The translations under genes were made by a program, and so were the position numbers. From Rhizobium sp. ZPR4 (lineage in GTDB: Bacteria > Pseudomonadota > Alphaproteobacteria > Rhizobiales > Rhizobiaceae), in NCBI RefSeq assembly GCF_040215725.1, contig NZ_CP157968.1:1240001-1304000 (forward strand): 64,000 bases of DNA, written 5' to 3'. Under the pieces are notes generated by a model. That model was not told the DNA's origin, did not search any database, and was given only the letters and a program-made list of their open reading frames with translations. Shown one piece after another: positions 61,075 to 64,000 of the stretch. Position 1 is the stretch's first letter. Each line of letters opens with the position of its first letter.

Positions 61075-62187
61075 ATGGAACCAATCTGGGCAGTCGGTCT
61101 GATGACCGGGACCGTCCTTGACGGCAATATCGATGTCGCCATGCTGAAGACGGACGGCGAGCGGATCGAGGAGTTCGGCCCCTATGTTCTGGCGCCTTAT
61201 CCCAGCTGGATTCGGGAGTTGCTGGAAGAGACGCTGCGGCAGGCCCGGGCATGGAATTTCGAAGGGCCTGAGCCGGCAATCTTCAAGGCCGCCGAGGAGG
61301 CGCTGACGCGAGCCCAGTCGGAGGCGGTCAGGGAACTGGTCGAAGACAACGGCATGACGATGGCCGATATCGGCGTCGTCGGCTTTCATGGCCAGACGGT
61401 CTTGCATCGGGCACCGCAGAAGGACAGGTTGGGGCAGACGCGCCAGCTTGGTGATGGTGAGCTGATGCGTTCGATCCTCGGCACAAAGGTCGCCTATGAT
61501 TTCCGCTCGGCCGACATGCGCGCCGGTGGGCAGGGCGCACCGCTTGCCGCAGCCTATCACACCGCGCTGTTGCGCGGAGCGGGTGCGGCAGGAGAGGTTG
61601 CCATTCTCAATCTCGGCGGCGTTGCCAATGTCACCTGGTGGGATGGCGAGGGCAATTTCGTTGCTTTCGATACAGGCCCGGCCAACGCGCCCTTGAACGA
61701 TTTCATCAAATCCCACGGGCTCGGGGATATGGATCGCGACGGTGCGCTTGGGCGCGCCGGCAAGGTCGATGAGGCACGGCTCGAAAAGCTGCTGCAGCAT
61801 CCCTATCTCACGGCACCCTATCCGAAATCGCTCGATCGGTTCGACTTCGGCGCCGCCATGGCGGATGGCCTTGGTCCGGAAGACGGTGCCGCCACGCTGT
61901 CAGCCTTCACGGCAAGTGCCGTCGGCAAGGCGCTGGATCTTTTGCCGCGCAGACCGAGCAAGGTTGTCGTCAGTGGCGGCGGCAGGCACAATCCGACGAT
62001 CATGGCGATGCTGAAGAGCCGGGCCGGCGTCGAACCGATCTTTGCCGAAGATCTCGGCTGGCGCGGCGATGCTGTCGAGGCGGAGTGCTTTGCGTTTCTC
62101 GCCGTGCGTGTGCTGCGCGGCATGCCAATCAGCTTTCCCGGCACGACGGGCGTGCCTGCGCCGATGCGCGGCGGGCGCCTCGCGTAA
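61075..62187 (+). CDS. anmK: Anhydro-N-acetylmuramic acid kinase AnmK
   Basis: This 370-residue ASKHA kinase opens the 1,6-anhydro ring and phosphorylates anhMurNAc to MurNAc-6-P, the substrate of MurQ. Motifs are [18 protein letters not shown] at the start, [14 protein letters not shown] near 100-113, [24 protein letters not shown] with the catalytic Asp, and a late [12 protein letters not shown]. The Ser usual in GLMSGTS is Thr-Gly-Thr-Val here. ATG 61075 follows AGGAG. It completes the sugar branch of the recycling pathway. Confidence 0.94.
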   Translation: MEPIWAVGLMTGTVLDGNIDVAMLKTDGERIEEFGPYVLAPYPSWIRELLEETLRQARAWNFEGPEPAIFKAAEEALTRAQSEAVRELVEDNGMTMADIGVVGFHGQTVLHRAPQKDRLGQTRQLGDGELMRSILGTKVAYDFRSADMRAGGQGAPLAAAYHTALLRGAGAAGEVAILNLGGVANVTWWDGEGNFVAFDTGPANAPLNDFIKSHGLGDMDRDGALGRAGKVDEARLEKLLQHPYLTAPYPKSLDRFDFGAAMADGLGPEDGAATLSAFTASAVGKALDLLPRRPSKVVVSGGGRHNPTIMAMLKSRAGVEPIFAEDLGWRGDAVEAECFAFLAVRVLRGMPISFPGTTGVPAPMRGGRLA

Positions 62188-62298
62188 TAGTAGTCTGCCA
62201 GCGACTGTCGTCGCATCTGAGGTTTTCGCCGCTCGCCTTCGATGTTATGAAGAGGCCGCGAATTTGCGATCGGTTGGTTTCGGACGGATATCGCTTAG

Positions 62299-63249
62299 AT
62301 GACAGGCAGGCAGCATAGGGCAGGCTTCGTCGGCACCATCGTTGCCTCTGCGATTGCATGTATCATTGCTGTTTCGGCCTTCGGTCCAGCAGTCGCGCAG
62401 CCGGAATGGAGCGTGGCGCCGCCCGTCTGCGTCTCCGGGCCACTAACGACGGAGACGGGTCAAACGCTGTGCCTGCGTAAGGACAGTTACAATCGCGATC
62501 TCTGCACTGCCATCGAATATTTCGCGCATGGCAACCATCTGCCGCCGGACTATCTGGCGCGTCTGGTCTGGCGCGAAAGCCTCTTTCGCTCCGATGCGGT
62601 AAGCCCCAAGGGCGCGCGCGGCATCGCACAATTCATGCCGGGAACAGCGAAGCTGCGTGGCGTGCGTGACAGCTACGACGCGCTTGAGGCGCTCGGCAAG
62701 GCGGCGACCTATCTTGATGAATTGCGGGACCGCTTCGGCAATTTGGGATTGGCTGCCGCTGCTTATAATGCCGGCGAAGCCGGTCTTGCCAATTTCCTGA
62801 ACTCCGGCGGACTTCCCTATGAGACGCGCAACTATGTGAGCGCGATCACTGCCCATAGCGTCGAGGAGTGGCGCGATGATCCGCCAGATATCGCAGCTCC
62901 CGTGCTGGATAAGAGCAAGCCGTTTGTCGATTCCTGCGTCGCGCTTGCGCAGAGCAGGCGCCTGAAACCCACTCCCCTGGAGCAGGAGCGGCCCTGGGCG
63001 CCCTGGGGCGCGCAATTGGCCGAGCATTTCCAGTTGGATGCCGCTCGCCGTCTGTTTATCGCAAACATAAGAAAACTGCCGTCACCGCTGAATACTGAGA
63101 AGCCGTTGATCGTGCGTCAGCGCAATGCCGACTTCGGCCGCCGCGTCCGTTATGCGGCGCGCATTCCTCGGCAAACACGGGAGGAAGCGGATGCCGTTTG
63201 CACGCAGGTCCGGCAGCAGGGTGGCTCCTGCCTCGTCTTCAAGAACTAG
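62299..63249 (+). CDS. Exported lytic murein transglycosylase (SLT domain)
   Basis: This 316-residue protein has a signal peptide (basic start, hydrophobic core, cut after AVAQP near residue 34). The SLT domain has the catalytic E93 in VWRESLFRSDAVSPKGARGIAQFMPGTA and a late AAAYNAGEAGLANFLN (about 152-167). It cuts glycan strands and leaves 1,6-anhydro-MurNAc ends, the substrate class that AnmK uses. It lies 111 bases after anmK in the same direction. The C-terminal 120 residues are of unknown function. Confidence 0.9.
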   Translation: MTGRQHRAGFVGTIVASAIACIIAVSAFGPAVAQPEWSVAPPVCVSGPLTTETGQTLCLRKDSYNRDLCTAIEYFAHGNHLPPDYLARLVWRESLFRSDAVSPKGARGIAQFMPGTAKLRGVRDSYDALEALGKAATYLDELRDRFGNLGLAAAAYNAGEAGLANFLNSGGLPYETRNYVSAITAHSVEEWRDDPPDIAAPVLDKSKPFVDSCVALAQSRRLKPTPLEQERPWAPWGAQLAEHFQLDAARRLFIANIRKLPSPLNTEKPLIVRQRNADFGRRVRYAARIPRQTREEADAVCTQVRQQGGSCLVFKN

Positions 63250-63250
63250 A

Positions 63251-63294
63251 GCAATTCCAGGAAAAGTGCGCAGCGGTTTTCCATCCGGAATGCG
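63251..63294 (+). repeat. RIME-like intergenic repeat, copy 3
   Basis: GCAATTCCAGGAAAAGTGCG at 63251-63270 begins the element, which ends near TTTTCC (63277-63282) and CCGGAATGC (63285-63293). The inverted arms and inner GGAAAA/TTTTCC pair match copy 1 at 20551. The 50 bases that follow (GAGGATAGAGC and a second GAAAAGCGGAAATGC) resemble the flank of copy 2. It lies in the gap between the transglycosylase and oxidoreductase genes. Confidence 0.8.
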
Positions 63295-63492
63295 AGAACA
63301 AACAAGAGGATAGAGCATTTTCGTGATGCGAAGAAAAGCGGAAATGCACTAGCTTGCACATGGCTTCATCACGCTGGGGGATTGTTTGATTTTCTGTCGC
63401 TTGATTGTGCTTTACTCCCTGATGTCGCAAGCTTATTTCTTGTAAGCCCGGCCTTTGGGAGGAAGCCGTTTGGGTAGCCAAAGGAGCGTATC

Positions 63493-64000
63493 ATGGCGCG
63501 GAAGCGTGAAGTCCCCGGTATTCGTCCCTATAACAGCCCTGCTGGCGGTTGGGGCGCGTTGAAAGCCACGGCCAATGCGGTGCGTGAGCAGATGGATATC
63601 ACCGAGGCGCCCGGTCTTCTCCTGCGCACCAATAAGCCTACAGGCTTCGATTGCCCCGGCTGCGCCTGGCCCGACAAGGAACACACCTCCACCTTCCAGT
63701 TTTGCGAAAACGGCGCCAAAGCCGTCACCTGGGAAGCAACCAACAAGCGCGTGACGCCCGAGTTCTTCGCCAAGCATACAGTCAGTGAACTTTTGACGTG
63801 GAGCGATTATGAGCTGGAAAATTCCGGCCGATTGACGCATCCGATGGTCTATGACCGGGCATCCGATACCTACCAGCCAATTGCCTGGGAAGACGCCTTT
63901 GCCCGCATTGGCGAGGTCATGCGAAGCCAGCCCGATCCGGATATGGTCGAATTTTATACGTCGGGCCGAGCCTCCAACGAGGCGGCGTTTCTCTTCCAGA
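63493..64000 (+). CDS. FdhF/YdeP-family molybdopterin oxidoreductase alpha subunit (partial, 3' end missing)
   Basis: The first 169 codons are present and the frame runs off the window. The N-terminus RPYNSPAGGWGALKATANAVREQM, the FDCPGCAWPD segment with two Cys that may hold a Fe-S cluster, and YDRASDTYQPIAWEDAFARIGEVM, EFYTSGRASNEAAFLFQ match the YdeP group of formate dehydrogenase-like molybdopterin enzymes. AAGGAG lies 7 bases before ATG 63493. The rest of the active site and any partner genes are outside the window. Confidence 0.9.
   Translation, partial: MARKREVPGIRPYNSPAGGWGALKATANAVREQMDITEAPGLLLRTNKPTGFDCPGCAWPDKEHTSTFQFCENGAKAVTWEATNKRVTPEFFAKHTVSELLTWSDYELENSGRLTHPMVYDRASDTYQPIAWEDAFARIGEVMRSQPDPDMVEFYTSGRASNEAAFLFQ

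Overview
The window looks like a chromosomal or chromid segment of a Rhizobiaceae bacterium (Rhizobium/Agrobacterium group). The reasons are its GC-rich coding with strong GC3 bias, the great density of ABC importers with their own LacI, GntR, LysR or RpiR regulators, a NadQ-type regulator beside nadABC, an alphaproteobacterial RecX, an IalB-family protein, and three copies of a RIME-like intergenic repeat. I see no rRNA, tRNA, CRISPR array, prophage or insertion sequence. Nearly all of the window is coding, in operons of 2-8 genes.

Layout. (1) 1-2619: the end of a peptide-type ABC importer (two permeases and a fused double ATPase). (2) 2620-4125: a partly AT-rich gap and an IalB-like gene lacking a signal peptide. 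(3) 4126-12193: a GntR regulator with two predicted winged helices, divergent from a polar-amino-acid-type ABC importer, a zinc alcohol dehydrogenase, an SDR, an RraA-type lyase and a split UxaA dehydratase; this reads as uptake and breakdown of a sugar acid or polyol. (4) 12223-19432: a LacI regulator divergent from an epimerase/isomerase, a Tat-exported binding protein, two permeases and a two-subunit GMC dehydrogenase; two near-identical operators lie between. (5) 19599-29908: a second LacI regulon (TolB-like protein, VOC protein, aldo-keto reductase, full sugar ABC importer, second VOC protein, second isomerase, enolase-superfamily dehydratase); four related operator sequences can be read upstream of its units. 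(6) 30340-37219: single genes (FMN reductase, serine hydrolase, 1-Cys peroxiredoxin, LysR, two aldo-keto reductases, RecX, DUF922 protease). (7) 37274-43369: RraA, IlvD/Edd dehydratase and an SsuABC-type importer divergent from a GntR/FCD regulator. (8) 43482-47823: nadQ and nadABC, with two NadQ-like palindromes on the nadA promoter. (9) 47985-50258: an NCS1 permease and an atypical SDR.

(10) 50359-63249 is the most coherent system: a peptidoglycan-recycling island. An RpiR/MurR-type regulator is divergent from a MurA paralogue and a BadF/NagK-type amino-sugar kinase. After a second promoter come MurQ etherase, a complete peptide-type ABC importer, a serine hydrolase of the beta-lactamase fold, AnmK and an exported lytic transglycosylase. 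Both promoters carry the same TGGAAT-ATTCC palindrome, the same spacing to the -35 box and a third half-site 32-33 bp downstream, so one regulator probably controls the whole island. Read together: the transglycosylase releases anhydro-muropeptides, the ABC system imports them, the hydrolase may trim them, AnmK makes MurNAc-6-P and MurQ converts that to GlcNAc-6-P. The role of a MurA copy here is open.

The window ends inside an FdhF/YdeP-type molybdopterin oxidoreductase (63493 onward).
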